From JAAYCB01 sp012744395 (GTDB lineage Bacteria > Planctomycetota > Planctomycetia > Pirellulales > Thermoguttaceae), in NCBI GenBank assembly GCA_028703175.1, contig JAQVNJ010000001.1:1-64000 (forward strand): a DNA stretch of 64,000 nt, in the 5' to 3' direction. Each line of letters starts with the position of its first letter. Within the stretch, counting starts at the first letter, position 1. The notes beneath the pieces are model-generated. The model saw only the letters and a list, made by a program, of their open reading frames with translations. It did no database searches and was not told where the DNA came from. Of the stretch, positions 8,154-17,036 are shown in pieces. The position numbers and the translations under genes are program-made.

Positions 8154-8924
8154 CTAAACCATTAGCCCCCCATCGACGACCAGGACGTGCCCGGTAATGA
8201 AACTGGCAGCGTCGCTGGCGAGAAAGAGCACGGCGTCGGCGACGTCCTGGGGGGAGCCGAGCCGGCCCAGGGGGGTCTCCGCCTTGATCTGTTCGATGAC
8301 TTCGTCGCCGAGCTTCGCCGCCATGTCGGTGGCGATGAACCCCGGAGCCACGGCGTTGACCGTGATGTTGCGTTTCGACAACTCGCGCGAGACCGTCCGC
8401 GTCAGTCCGATGACCCCCGCCTTCGACGCCGAGTAGTTCGCCTGTCCGGGATTGCCCATCATTCCCGAAACGCTGGCGATGTTGATGATCCGGCCCCGTT
8501 TGCCCTTGATCATCGGTTTGGCCGCTGCGCGCGTGAACAGGAACGTGCCGCGGAGATTGATGCCGAGCACGAGGTCCCATTCCTCATCCTTCATCCGCAA
8601 GACGACATTATCGCGGGTCACCCCGGCATTGTTGACGAGGATGTCCAGCCGTCCCCACTTGCCGACAACCTCGCCGACCACGGCGGTGACGCGCTGGCCG
8701 TCGGTGACGTCGCACGGAAAGGCCGCCGCCATGCCCCCGGCGGCGGTGATCCGTTCGACCGTCTCGGCGAGCAGACCTTCGTTCACGTCGACACACGCCA
8801 CCTTGGCGCCGCTGGCCGCGATATCTCGCGCAATCGTCTGCCCGAGGCCGCGGGCGGCCCCGGTCACGATCGCCACCTGGTCGGCAAGGTCGACGGACAG
8901 GCGCCGATTGGATTGTTCAGTCAT
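8154..8924 (-). CDS. fabG: 3-oxoacyl-[acyl-carrier-protein] reductase
   Basis: NADPH-dependent reductase of the fatty-acid elongation cycle, short-chain dehydrogenase family, 256 residues. Cofactor motif TGAARGLGQTIA near residue 21, NNAG near 92, catalytic Ser near 144 (IASVSGMMG), YSASK near 157-161, and the FabG-typical PGFIATDM. The family's N-terminus begins about ten residues in, so a short extension is present. It lies 74 bp downstream of fabD and upstream of acpP, which supports FabG over other SDRs. Confidence 0.95.
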   Translation of the reverse strand: MTEQSNRRLSVDLADQVAIVTGAARGLGQTIARDIAASGAKVACVDVNEGLLAETVERITAAGGMAAAFPCDVTDGQRVTAVVGEVVGKWGRLDILVNNAGVTRDNVVLRMKDEEWDLVLGINLRGTFLFTRAAAKPMIKGKRGRIINIASVSGMMGNPGQANYSASKAGVIGLTRTVSRELSKRNITVNAVAPGFIATDMAAKLGDEVIEQIKAETPLGRLGSPQDVADAVLFLASDAASFITGHVLVVDGGLMV

Positions 8925-8998
8925 CAGTAACGCTCCCCGACTCCGATCGCTGGCGGGACCCGACGAACCGGTCGAATCGGCCAGCTCGATTGAGGCTT

Positions 8999-9907
8999 CT
9001 AGACATCCATGGTTTGGCAGGAGACTTTTCGATCGATTCTCCGCAGCAGTCCGCGGAGGACCCGTCCGGGGCCGACTTCGTAGAACTGGTCGAAGCCCTG
9101 GCTGAGCAGATAGCGCATCGAATCCTCCCAGAGGACGGGTTGGAGGACCTGCTTGATCAGCAGTTGGCGGATTTCCTCCGGATCGTCGTGGGGCCGAGCG
9201 TCGACGTTGGAGATCACCGTGAGATTCGGCTTGCGGAGGACGACCCCTTCCAGCGCGTCGGCGAGACGCTCGTCGGCGGGCCGCATGATTTCCGTGTGAA
9301 ATGCCCCGGCAACCGCCAGGGGGACGGCCTTCATCGCGCCGGCTTTGATCGCCGCTTCCGCCGCGCGCTCGCAGGCCTCGTTGACCCCGGAAACGGCGAT
9401 ATTGCCCGGGCAGAGCAGGTTCGCGATCTCCAGGATCTGGCCTTCGCGGGCGCGTTCGCAGAGGGCTTCCACCTCGACCCGCTCCAGGCCGAGGATGCTG
9501 ACCATCCCACTGGGAGTCGCGTCGGCCGCTTCCTGCATCGCGGCGCCCCGCTTCTGCACGAGGGTCAGGCCGGTCTCAAAGTCGAGGACGCCGGCGAACG
9601 TCATCGCCGTGTACTCGCCCAGGCTCAGGCCGGCGGCAGCCTCGCAGGCCAGCACGACTTCCGGCGATTCCGAACGCAGCGATTCCAACGCAGCCAGACT
9701 GGTCACGAACAGCGCAGGCTGGCTGCAAATCGTCGAATCCAATTGTTCGGCCGGCCCCTGAAAACAGAGCTTCGCCAAGTCGTAGCCGAGAATCTCGCCC
9801 GCACGATCATAGAGTTGCCGCGCGCCGGGAACGGTCTCGTAGAGCCGCCGCCCCATGCCGACGTTCTGGGCCCCTTGCCCCGAGAATAAGAACGCAATCC
9901 GACTCAC
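8999..9907 (-). CDS. fabD: Malonyl-CoA:ACP transacylase
   Basis: Transfers malonate from CoA to ACP. 302 residues, opening SRIAFLFSGQGAQ. The nucleophile is Ser95 in GLSLGEYTA, where the usual GHSLGE has Leu instead of His; the catalytic His204 (GAFHTEIM) is present. The GTG start at 9905-9907 has a GAGGG ribosome-binding site eight bases upstream; an upstream ATG would add a non-homologous extension. It follows rpmF, with no plsX or fabH between them. Confidence 0.95.
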   Translation of the reverse strand: MSRIAFLFSGQGAQNVGMGRRLYETVPGARQLYDRAGEILGYDLAKLCFQGPAEQLDSTICSQPALFVTSLAALESLRSESPEVVLACEAAAGLSLGEYTAMTFAGVLDFETGLTLVQKRGAAMQEAADATPSGMVSILGLERVEVEALCERAREGQILEIANLLCPGNIAVSGVNEACERAAEAAIKAGAMKAVPLAVAGAFHTEIMRPADERLADALEGVVLRKPNLTVISNVDARPHDDPEEIRQLLIKQVLQPVLWEDSMRYLLSQGFDQFYEVGPGRVLRGLLRRIDRKVSCQTMDV

Positions 9908-10006
9908 GGTGTAAACCCTCTGAGAACGCGATTCCCGGAGACGCACTTCCAGGTCCGCATCGCCAACACGTCAACCGGCGCGGCAATCGCCCCGTGCGGG
10001 AATGTT

Positions 10007-10186
10007 TCAGGACTTCGGTTCGACAACTTTGCGGCCCATATAGTAGCCGCAGTTGGGGCAAACGGCGTGCGGCGGCACGACTTTGCTGCACTCCGTGCAA
10101 TAGTTCAACGGGAGGGGCCTCTTGCGGTCGTGAGCACGCCGCGACCCCGTCCTGGAATTCGAATGCTTGCGCTTGGGGACTGCCAT
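10007..10186 (-). CDS. rpmF: 50S ribosomal protein L32, zinc-binding form
   Basis: 59 residues, opening AVPKRKHSNSRTG as expected for L32. Four Cys form a zinc ribbon: C30-x2-C33 and C43-x2-C46 (the C+ form, as opposed to zinc-free paralogues). ATG at 10186 with AGGAAA about ten bases upstream. It heads the fab cluster, the common rpmF-fab arrangement, though plsX and fabH are not in the usual place. Confidence 0.95.
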   Translation of the reverse strand: MAVPKRKHSNSRTGSRRAHDRKRPLPLNYCTECSKVVPPHAVCPNCGYYMGRKVVEPKS

Positions 10187-10635
10187 CGTACGAAGGGTTT
10201 CCTGCTGAGGTGTTGCGGCCGGTAACATCCGCCGGCTCGCGGGCGGGGCGACGATTGACTGCCCGCGAGGGCCGCCGCCGGTCGTGTCCGGGGGCCCCTC
10301 CGCCGACGAACTCCCATCGACCGGGTGCGTTCAGCCGATATGCAAACCAGCAAGTTTAGAGGGGCCCGACTGGCCTGTCAACCGACCCGCCGGATTCACG
10401 GGGGGTGCCCCTCCAATCGGCCCACGCCCGGCCGCAGGGTCTCCGTCGCCCCTGTTGTTGCCGCAACTCCAGCTGCGGGCAGGTCCGCGGCCCCCCACCG
10501 AGCAGGGGCGGTCGCTGGCGGTTCAAGCCGACTGGGGTTAGGCCACCGTGGGGCCTTCGGGCCTGCTTGTGCCACCAGATCGGGTGGTGTTGGGGGCAGG
10601 GCAGCCGCGCCCACGCCGGGCCGCTTGCCCGCCGG
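10187..10635. other. Intergenic gap upstream of rpmF
   Basis: 449 bp of G/C-rich sequence between the end of the diguanylate cyclase gene and rpmF, both leftward. It must carry the rpmF promoter. I see no recognisable gene and no confident promoter or terminator; the long open frames here are antisense or out-of-frame to neighbours. Confidence 0.4.
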
Positions 10636-12852
10636 CTATTCTGCCCAAGGAATTGGCGCCCGCCGAAGGCACGGGATCTCGCGCGCGCCGAGATAGGATT
10701 GAAGGCTGGCGGCCAGTTGTCGGGCGGCGTCTTCCACGACGCTGCGCCGGCGGTCGCGATTGCTCCGAGGGCGGACCGTGACCTCGATCCGGGTCTCCGC
10801 CGCCGGTCGCGACTCGCCGCCGCGCTGTCTGGGCTCGGCATCGGCTCCCATCCGCAGGGCGACGACCAGGGGGATGCAACGGTCGCCCCGGCGGCGCAGC
10901 GGCAGGCTGCTGTTGGCAACGACCAGCGTCAGATGCGCCTCGCCCCGGTCGACGACCTGGGCCTGGTGGTCGGCGATGAAGCCGGCGAGTTTCTCGCGGA
11001 CAACCGCCGGCGGCATGGGAGTGGCGAACGAGGTCGAGAGGCAGACCGCCGTGCCGCCGTCCACCAGGCGCCCGGCCGCCGGTTCCTGGTCGGACTGCGC
11101 GGTTCTCGCGCCGGCGCCCAACTGGACCACGGTATTGCGGCCCTTTTCCTTGGCGATCAGCAATCCCCGATCGGCCCGGCGGAGCATTGTCTCGGCGGTG
11201 TCGCCGGGTTGGATTTCGGTGACGCCGAAACTCGCTGTCACGCTGCGGCCACCGAGGGAGGGCTGCGGTGTCTGGGCGAGCCGGCCGCGGATTTGATCGG
11301 CTCTTCGGGCAGACGCCCCGTTGCCGCAATCGGCGCACAGCAGGACGAACTCCTCCCCTCCGTAGCGCGCTACCAGGTCGCCGGGCCGGCAGGACGATGC
11401 CAACAGGGTGGCCAGGCTCTTGATCACTTCGTCGCCGGCCTGATGGCCGAAGGTGTCGTTGATGCTCTTGAAGTAGTCGAGGTCGCAGATGATCAGGCTG
11501 CACGCAACCTGCTGTTGCCGGTGGGTCCTGACAAACTGCTCGAATACGCGGTCGAACTCGGCGCGGTTGGCCACTTGCGTGAGCGGATCGCGGGTCGCCT
11601 TGGCGTGCAATCGCTGGCAGCGCTCTTGGAGCGAGATTTCCGGCGACGCGTCGTGGAGGACGAGGACCGCGCCGAGAATCGTTCCAGCCGAATCGGCGAC
11701 GGGGATCGTGTGGCTATCGACCGACACGCGGTCGCGGTTCCGGGCCGCGATGCTCAGGCGGCGGAGCGAATGGGCGCCGGAGACGATCGCGTTGTTCACG
11801 GGGCATTCGTCCGCGCCGATGGCGTCTCCCTTCTCGCTGCGCATGCTGAGCAGTCCCGGCGCCCAGAGGCGGTCGCAGATGCTCGCGCCGGCAATGCCCG
11901 TCAGCCGCTCCGCGCCGTGGTTCCAGCGGAGAATCCGCAGCGAGGCGTCGATGAAGACGACCGCGTCGTGCATGTTATCGAGCAGCCGGTCTTTGAAAAA
12001 CCGCATCTCGGGGCGGTCGCCGCTGCACGAGGAGCAGTCCGTCAAGGCCCAGTAGGAATTGGGGATTTCGGGCGCCAGCGGGGGGATTCCGCGCCGGGAC
12101 ACGTTCTCGCGAAAACACCCCAGCGTGCTCGCGGGGAATCGGGCGAACAGGCGGACCAGCGCCGGGTCGAATTGGGTTCCGGCGGAGCGGAACAACTCGA
12201 TCCCGGCGCGCTCCAGCGACATGGCCGGCCGGTAGACCTGTTCGGTGATCATCGCGTCGAATGCTTCGACGATCGCGATCAGCCGCGATCCGAGGGGAAT
12301 CGCCTCACCACGGAGGGGGTAGCCCGGACGCGACCCGTCGTACCAGGCGGGCACGTGCTCGACGATCTCCTCGACGCGGGAATCGGCGGAAGCGGAGCGG
12401 AGAATCGCGGCGCTCATTCTCCGCGCCTGGTCCATCCGCCGCGTTTCCTCGGGATCGAGGTTGCCGGGCTTGCCGAGGATTTCATCGGGCACGCCAAGGA
12501 TGCCTACGTCGTGGAGCAGCGCGGCAATCTCGATTGGCTCGCGCTCGTGGTCCGGCAGATCGAGTTCGCCCGCCCACCCGGAGACGATCAGGGCAACCCG
12601 CAGCCCGTGCGAGGCCGTTCGGCCCGACTTGCAGCGGAGGGCCACGTAGAGACTGCTCACCGCGCCGCGCGGAGCGGCGTCCGGCGGGGCGGCGATCTCC
12701 GCCGCGCCGCCATTCGCGGCGGCCCGCATGTCCAGCCCCAATTCGGCCAGCAAGGCCGCGAGCGGCGAGATCGATTGGGGCAAGGGCGCTGGCAACGAAA
12801 GGCCGCTTCCGAGCGGGAAAAGACTGGCTTGCGAATCCGTGGTGTCGGTCAT
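10636..12852 (-). CDS. Diguanylate cyclase with degenerate HD-GYP and PAS-like domains
   Basis: 738 residues. About 70-240 is an HD-GYP-like domain (LLHDVGILGVPD, DGSRPGYP); about 285-405 a PAS-like sensor (NMHDAVVFIDASLRILRWN); about 415-575 a GGDEF domain making cyclic di-GMP. The GGDEF site is intact (GGEEF, 498-502), with an RxxD inhibitory site (R489, D492) at the correct five-residue spacing. The HD-GYP is degraded: the Lys after HDxG is absent, the next ligand His is Asp, and the HHE motif reads HVP with an insertion before GYP. The protein is thus probably a cyclase with a non-catalytic HD module as sensor or scaffold. The last 130 residues are an unassigned basic region. No membrane segment. 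ATG 12852 is preferred; an in-frame TTG at 12972 would add 40 residues. Confidence 0.9.
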   Translation of the reverse strand: MTDTTDSQASLFPLGSGLSLPAPLPQSISPLAALLAELGLDMRAAANGGAAEIAAPPDAAPRGAVSSLYVALRCKSGRTASHGLRVALIVSGWAGELDLPDHEREPIEIAALLHDVGILGVPDEILGKPGNLDPEETRRMDQARRMSAAILRSASADSRVEEIVEHVPAWYDGSRPGYPLRGEAIPLGSRLIAIVEAFDAMITEQVYRPAMSLERAGIELFRSAGTQFDPALVRLFARFPASTLGCFRENVSRRGIPPLAPEIPNSYWALTDCSSCSGDRPEMRFFKDRLLDNMHDAVVFIDASLRILRWNHGAERLTGIAGASICDRLWAPGLLSMRSEKGDAIGADECPVNNAIVSGAHSLRRLSIAARNRDRVSVDSHTIPVADSAGTILGAVLVLHDASPEISLQERCQRLHAKATRDPLTQVANRAEFDRVFEQFVRTHRQQQVACSLIICDLDYFKSINDTFGHQAGDEVIKSLATLLASSCRPGDLVARYGGEEFVLLCADCGNGASARRADQIRGRLAQTPQPSLGGRSVTASFGVTEIQPGDTAETMLRRADRGLLIAKEKGRNTVVQLGAGARTAQSDQEPAAGRLVDGGTAVCLSTSFATPMPPAVVREKLAGFIADHQAQVVDRGEAHLTLVVANSSLPLRRRGDRCIPLVVALRMGADAEPRQRGGESRPAAETRIEVTVRPRSNRDRRRSVVEDAARQLAASLQSYLGAREIPCLRRAPIPWAE

Positions 12853-13351
12853 TGTCTTCGAGCGTGCGTAGGTGTCGGCATCGAAGAAGACAGGCTGCTG
12901 CGTGGCGGGCAATGCGGGCAAGAAGCCTGCGGCTGGGCGTTTGGGGGCGGCGGCCTGCTCCTTCCAAAGCAACCCTAGGGCGCTTTCCGCCCAAGGTCAA
13001 ACTGCTCACCACGCGCCGGGGCAGCCCACTTCGCGCTTCGAAAATCGATGCCGGCAGGCGTCAGAAACCTGCCTGTGGCGAAGCCGCGCGCTGCGAAAAG
13101 CTAGCCTGCGCTCCACGCGAGTGGGCGATGGGGAGCGGAAGGCCAGCAGGCGATTGCCGGCGAGCGGCGTGCCGGCGGGGGAGGGATCGGATACGCTGCC
13201 GTCGTCGAACGCCGGATTGCGGGCCGTGGGAGTCTGACGCAAGGCAGGACCGCATCCCGCCGGCGGCGGGCCGTGCCGCCGGCAAGGATCGGGCCGCAAT
13301 GCGGATTGCCACGCGCGTCTGGCCTCGTCGCGGACCAAGGGAGCTCTGGAA
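12853..13351. other. Divergent intergenic region between the cyclase and FAH-family genes
   Basis: 499 bp between two outward-reading genes, so it should hold both promoters. No clear promoter, RNA gene or protein was identified by eye. The N-terminal extension of the cyclase (TTG 12972) would shorten it. Confidence 0.35.
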
Positions 13352-14230
13352 ATGAAACTGGTGTCGTTTCGGGTGGGCGGAGAAGGGCGGATCGGGATTC
13401 TGCGCGGGGATCGGGTGTTTGACCTCAGCAAGGCGGATCCCGGCCTGCCGCGGTGCCTGCGCGGGTTGTTGGAGATGGGGGCCGAAGGGCTGCGGCGCGC
13501 TGCACTTGCCGCCGAGGGCGAGCTCGAGGCCCTGGCCCTGGATCAGGTCGAGCTGCTCCCGCCCGTGCCCAAACCGGAAAAGATCATCTGCGTGGGGCTG
13601 AATTATGCCGATCATGCCGCGGAAAGCGGGATGCGGCCGCCGCGCGAGCCGGTGATCTTCAATAAGCTGCCCACGACGCTCCGCGGCAGCGGGGACCCGA
13701 TCGTTCTGCCGGAGCTGAGCCAAGAGGTCGACTACGAGGCGGAACTGGTCGTCGTCATCGGCATCGGCGGGCGGGCCGTACCGCGCGACAAGGCCCTGGC
13801 GCACGTGGCCGGCTATATGTGCGGCAACGACGTGTCCGCGCGCGACTGGCAGAAGGGCAAGCCCGGCGGCCAGTGGCTGCTGGGCAAGTCTTTCGACAGT
13901 TTTGCCCCCACCGGCCCAGCCTTGGTCACGAGCGACGAAGTCGGCGACCCCGGCAAGCTCCGCATCCAGTGCCGGTTGAATCACCGGCTCGTGCAGGACT
14001 CGTGCACGGACCAGCTCATTTTTCCCGTTGCCGAGCTGATCGCCTACGTGTCTCGTGTGGCCACGCTGACGCCGGGCGACCTGATTTTTACGGGAACCCC
14101 ACCAGGCGTGGGCATGGCGCGCACGCCCCCCCTCTATCTGCACCCCGGCGATCTGGTCGAGGTCGAGATCGAACGGGTCGGCCTGCTGCGGAACCGGGTC
14201 GCCGGGCCACCGCTGGCAAGCGTGGAATAG
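13352..14230 (+). CDS. Fumarylacetoacetate hydrolase family protein
   Basis: 292 residues. An N-terminal cap of about 70 residues (MKLVSFRVGGEGRIGILRGD) is followed by the FAH beta-roll. The divalent-metal site is visible as E129 and E131 (YEAELVVVIG) and D160 (CGNDVSARDW). Other family hallmarks are ICVGLNYADHAAE and FTGTPPGVGMA. Members cleave or decarboxylate diketoacids (2-hydroxyhepta-diene-dioate isomerase, acylpyruvase, oxaloacetate decarboxylase); the exact substrate cannot be read from sequence. It stands alone on the + strand, divergent from the cyclase. Confidence 0.9.
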   Translation: MKLVSFRVGGEGRIGILRGDRVFDLSKADPGLPRCLRGLLEMGAEGLRRAALAAEGELEALALDQVELLPPVPKPEKIICVGLNYADHAAESGMRPPREPVIFNKLPTTLRGSGDPIVLPELSQEVDYEAELVVVIGIGGRAVPRDKALAHVAGYMCGNDVSARDWQKGKPGGQWLLGKSFDSFAPTGPALVTSDEVGDPGKLRIQCRLNHRLVQDSCTDQLIFPVAELIAYVSRVATLTPGDLIFTGTPPGVGMARTPPLYLHPGDLVEVEIERVGLLRNRVAGPPLASVE

Positions 14231-14638
14231 CGGTCAGCCGTCACGCCTAAGGGAACGCTCACGTAGCCGCGCTGGCGCGATACCCTGGGTATGCGGGTGG
14301 CACACAGGTCAACCTTGAAGGTTGTGCTGACGCGCGACCCAATGGGGCACTCCTTCGGTCTGGGGGTCGGGCTGCGCGATACGCGACCCCAGGCTTCGTT
14401 GTGAAACGCCGTTCGGCAGATCTTGGCGCCCCTCTCGAAAGATCCACATGCCCTGACGGCTGATGCCTGACGGTTGACGGCTTCTTTCGTGGCAACACGC
14501 CTTGCCCGCGGTGCCGGAAGCGCTACTATTAAAAACAGGTTAGGCAGTCAAAAATCGATTCCGCCCTGTTCAGGCAGCCGGCTTGTTCGGCAGGCCGGGG
14601 CTCTTGGGCGGGTTTGCCGCTTGGCAAGGAGGAATCCC
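14231..14638. other. Intergenic gap upstream of sodA
   Basis: 408 bp with no recognisable gene. A candidate sodA promoter lies near 14502-14529. The first half is of mixed composition and could be decayed sequence, but no family was recognised. Confidence 0.4.
14502..14529 (+). promoter_or_regulatory. Weak candidate promoter for sodA
   Basis: TTGCCC, 16-base spacer, TACTAT, followed by an A-rich patch. Both hexamers match 4/6. It lies about 110 bases before the sodA ATG. It is the only AT-rich hexamer pair in the gap, so it is offered tentatively. Confidence 0.3.
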
Positions 14639-15289
14639 ATGCAGTATCAGCTACCGGTGTTGGCTTACGGCTACGATGCCCTCGAACCTCACATCGACGC
14701 CAGGACGATGGAGATTCACCACACGAAACACCACCAGGCCTATATCGACAAGTTGAACGCCGCCCTCAAAGGGCACCTGGTGGGCAATCCTTCCATTGAA
14801 GAGTTGGTGGCCGTGATCCACAAGCTGCCCGAAGAGATCCGCACGGCGGTCCGGAACCACGGGGGCGGCCATGCCAACCACAGTCTGTTCTGGGAGATCA
14901 TGTCACCCAGTGGGGGAGGATCCCCGCGTGGAACGTTGTCGGTCGCCCTGGATCGGCATTTTGGGGGGGTTGAGGGTTTCAAGGCGAGCTTCACGCAAGC
15001 CGCGTTGGGGCGATTCGGCAGCGGCTGGGCATGGCTCAGCGTCACCCCTGAAAAGACGCTCGTGGTGGAAGACACTCCGAACCAGAACAGCCCCTTGATG
15101 CACGGGAACACTCCGGTGTTGGGAGTGGATGTCTGGGAACACGCCTATTATCTGAGGTATCAGAACCGGAGGCCGGAGTATATCGAGGCGTTTTTCCACG
15201 TCATCGATTGGGAGGCTGTTGCGAGGCGTTTCGAGCAGGCCATCGCGGGCGGAAAGCCGGTGGTGGCTGCCTCGGCGTCCGCAGAGTAA
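14639..15289 (+). CDS. sodA: Superoxide dismutase, Mn/Fe family (Mn-type residues)
   Basis: Converts superoxide to oxygen and peroxide in the cytoplasm. 216 residues. Metal ligands: H27 (MEIHHTKHHQAYI), H81 (GGGHANHSLFWE), D164 and H168 (GVDVWEHAYYL). The outer-sphere Gln is Q149 in NQNSPLM and Gly is at the position before HANHS, both typical of the Mn form; cambialistic use of Fe cannot be excluded. ATG 14639 has an AAGGAGG ribosome-binding site seven bases upstream; the in-frame sequence further upstream is not homologous. No signal peptide. A strong terminator follows at 15347-15402. Confidence 0.96.
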   Translation: MQYQLPVLAYGYDALEPHIDARTMEIHHTKHHQAYIDKLNAALKGHLVGNPSIEELVAVIHKLPEEIRTAVRNHGGGHANHSLFWEIMSPSGGGSPRGTLSVALDRHFGGVEGFKASFTQAALGRFGSGWAWLSVTPEKTLVVEDTPNQNSPLMHGNTPVLGVDVWEHAYYLRYQNRRPEYIEAFFHVIDWEAVARRFEQAIAGGKPVVAASASAE

Positions 15290-15346
15290 TTCGTTCTTGC
15301 CGTCGGCCGCTGCCTGCGCGGCAGGTGGTCTGCCGCGTAGCTTTCG

Positions 15347-15402
15347 GGCGGTAGCACGCCGTTGCCCATTTCGACTGGGTTGGCCGTGCTGCCGCCTTTT
15401 TT
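15347..15402 (+). terminator. Rho-independent terminator after sodA
   Basis: Twelve-base-pair stem (GGCGGTAGCACG with CGTGCTGCCGCC, one G-U pair) enclosing a second small CCC/GGG stem, followed directly by six T residues. It ends 113 bases after the sodA stop. Confidence 0.85.
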
Positions 15403-15499
15403 CGTGGCAACGGTCCGTTGCGGGGGCCTTTTTGTGTTGAGTGGGGAGCTTTTTGCCGATTTTACCCTTCAGGGGACTTGTGTCGATGGGCAACTGGGA

Positions 15500-15527
15500 T
15501 TGACCACGGGCCCCGGCCAACTATAAT
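15500..15527 (+). promoter_or_regulatory. Strong sigma-70-type promoter upstream of the lipoprotein gene
   Basis: TTGACC, 16-base spacer, TATAAT (5/6 and 6/6 matches). It stands after the sodA terminator and before the lipoprotein gene at 15795 with no gene between, so it should drive that gene with an unusually long leader of about 260 bases. Confidence 0.65.
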
Positions 15528-15533
15528 CTCCAC

Positions 15534-15794
15534 CCGCATTCCGTCCGCGGCTTGGTCAACCAGGCCGCGAATTTGGGTGAGCAGCAGAAAGAAGAACCCT
15601 CAGGGACGAGGGTCGCAGCGATTCCCGTATGCCGAGGTCCGATTCCCGAGCCGTTCATGGCTAGTCGGCGGGGCAACTCGGATTGAGTGCCGAGAGCAGG
15701 CGATACGGGACTTAATGGCACCAATTCCAGACAGGGAGGTCGTTTCTCTCGGTGCACTCCCCCTTGTCGCGCATTTTCCAAGGACGTTCGGACC
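15534..15794 (+). other. Long 5' leader of the lipoprotein gene
   Basis: About 260 bases between the TATAAT promoter and the ATG. No open frame in it resembles a protein. It contains several G/C-rich inverted segments (for example around CCTCAGGGACGAGGGT), so a structured regulatory leader is possible, but no known riboswitch class was recognised. Confidence 0.4.
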
Positions 15795-16967
15795 ATGCGA
15801 AAACTCGTTGCGCGGTCTATCGTGGTTGCTCTCGGGGTGCTGCTGGTCTGCGGATGCAGTAGCACGGGTGGCAAGTCGCCATCGGTTGCCAGCCTGAATC
15901 CGATGAAGTACTTTGCCAAATCGAAACCGGTTCCCAAACCCTCGCAAATGACTCCCAACGTGTCGTTGCCGTCGGCCGACGGGCTTGCCTTGACCGATAG
16001 CAAGCCCAATGGCGGATTCGCCCCGCCCAGCCCATACGCTGCCGGCGCTGCGGACGGCAAGCAGCCCAAAGACGCCTTCGCCGGACAATATGCGAGCACG
16101 GCCGATCCCGCCCAGAATGCCTCGCCAGCGACCAGCGCCAGCCTGGCCGCCGGCCCCCAGCAAGGCATGTATGATCCAAACGGCTATGCCGGCGCAACGG
16201 CAACCAGCGGCTATGCCCTGCCGAAAAGCAATTCGCTGACCGGCACGACTCCAAGTGATTCCACAGGTCCTTACGGCCTGGGAGGCAGCCGCTACGACAT
16301 CCAGAATCCCGGACTCTCGTCCGGCCCTCTGGCCGGCGGATCGACCATCCCGAGCAGCGCCGGCCGGTCCTTGAGCGACGGGCAGCAGGCTGCCCCCAAT
16401 TCCGCCGGCAGCGGCTCGGCCTACAACCAGACCGCCTCCTACCAGGCGTCGCCCCTGCCATCGCCCGCAGGCGCTAGGACCGGCACCTTGCAGGGCACCT
16501 ACCCAAGCACCGGGACATACCAGGCTGACCCGAGTGCCGTCTACGGCACGTGGAACAACGGGACGAACCCTAGTGCTGTGGGGGGGTATGCCGGCTCGGC
16601 GATGCCGGCTTCCACGGACCGGCGCGACATCGGCGGAATCGCCTCGTTGCCGACCAGCCCCGCGGCCTCTGCGGGCCTGGCGAGCAGCACTGGCACGGCG
16701 GAGTACAACTACCAGAACTATCAGCCGGGAGTCACCGGCTATCAGCCGCCGAATGTGCCCGCGTATACACCGCCGATCGGCTATGTCCAGCCGAGCTCCA
16801 GTTCGGGAACCGCTCCGGCAGCGGAGCCCGGCTACTCGCCCGGGACCACTTCCCGGTATCCCTCGTCCACGGTCCAGCCGGCCACGACGAACGGCACGCT
16901 CCCCTACTCGGCCAGCCCGGCGACGTATCCTTCGACGACCTACGGTTCCTCCGGCGTGCTCTACTAG
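15795..16967 (+). CDS. Secreted low-complexity lipoprotein (Ser/Gly/Tyr/Pro/Thr-rich)
   Basis: 390 residues. A basic start and hydrophobic segment end in VLLVCGCSS, a lipoprotein-type signal with the acylated Cys near residue 20. The rest has no conserved domain; it is rich in Ser, Gly, Ala, Pro, Tyr and Thr, with loose repeats such as YQPGVTGYQPPNVPAYTPP near the end, and is probably disordered outside the membrane. ATG 15795 is chosen because the signal begins there and AAGGA lies about ten bases upstream; earlier in-frame codons are not signal-like. A long leader with a consensus promoter precedes it and a perfect terminator follows, so it is a single-gene unit. A surface or cell-envelope role is inference. 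Confidence 0.85.
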   Translation: MRKLVARSIVVALGVLLVCGCSSTGGKSPSVASLNPMKYFAKSKPVPKPSQMTPNVSLPSADGLALTDSKPNGGFAPPSPYAAGAADGKQPKDAFAGQYASTADPAQNASPATSASLAAGPQQGMYDPNGYAGATATSGYALPKSNSLTGTTPSDSTGPYGLGGSRYDIQNPGLSSGPLAGGSTIPSSAGRSLSDGQQAAPNSAGSGSAYNQTASYQASPLPSPAGARTGTLQGTYPSTGTYQADPSAVYGTWNNGTNPSAVGGYAGSAMPASTDRRDIGGIASLPTSPAASAGLASSTGTAEYNYQNYQPGVTGYQPPNVPAYTPPIGYVQPSSSSGTAPAAEPGYSPGTTSRYPSSTVQPATTNGTLPYSASPATYPSTTYGSSGVLY

Positions 16968-17004
16968 AGAAGCTGCGAGGGGCCCAAAGCCTGAACCGTA
17001 TTCG

Positions 17005-17036
17005 CGCCGCACGGGTGACCGTGCGGCGTTTCTTTT
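17005..17036 (+). terminator. Rho-independent terminator after the lipoprotein gene
   Basis: Perfect 9-bp stem (CGCCGCACG / CGTGCGGCG), 6-base loop, then TTTCTTTT, starting 38 bases after the stop codon. Confidence 0.9.

Noticed and set aside
10405..12978. 857-codon + strand frame opposite the diguanylate cyclase
   Set aside because: The - strand shows GGDEF, PAS and HD domains; the + frame is low-complexity.
14259..14498. Small minus-strand gene between the FAH-family gene and sodA
   Set aside because: No ribosome-binding site and no recognisable protein; intergenic.
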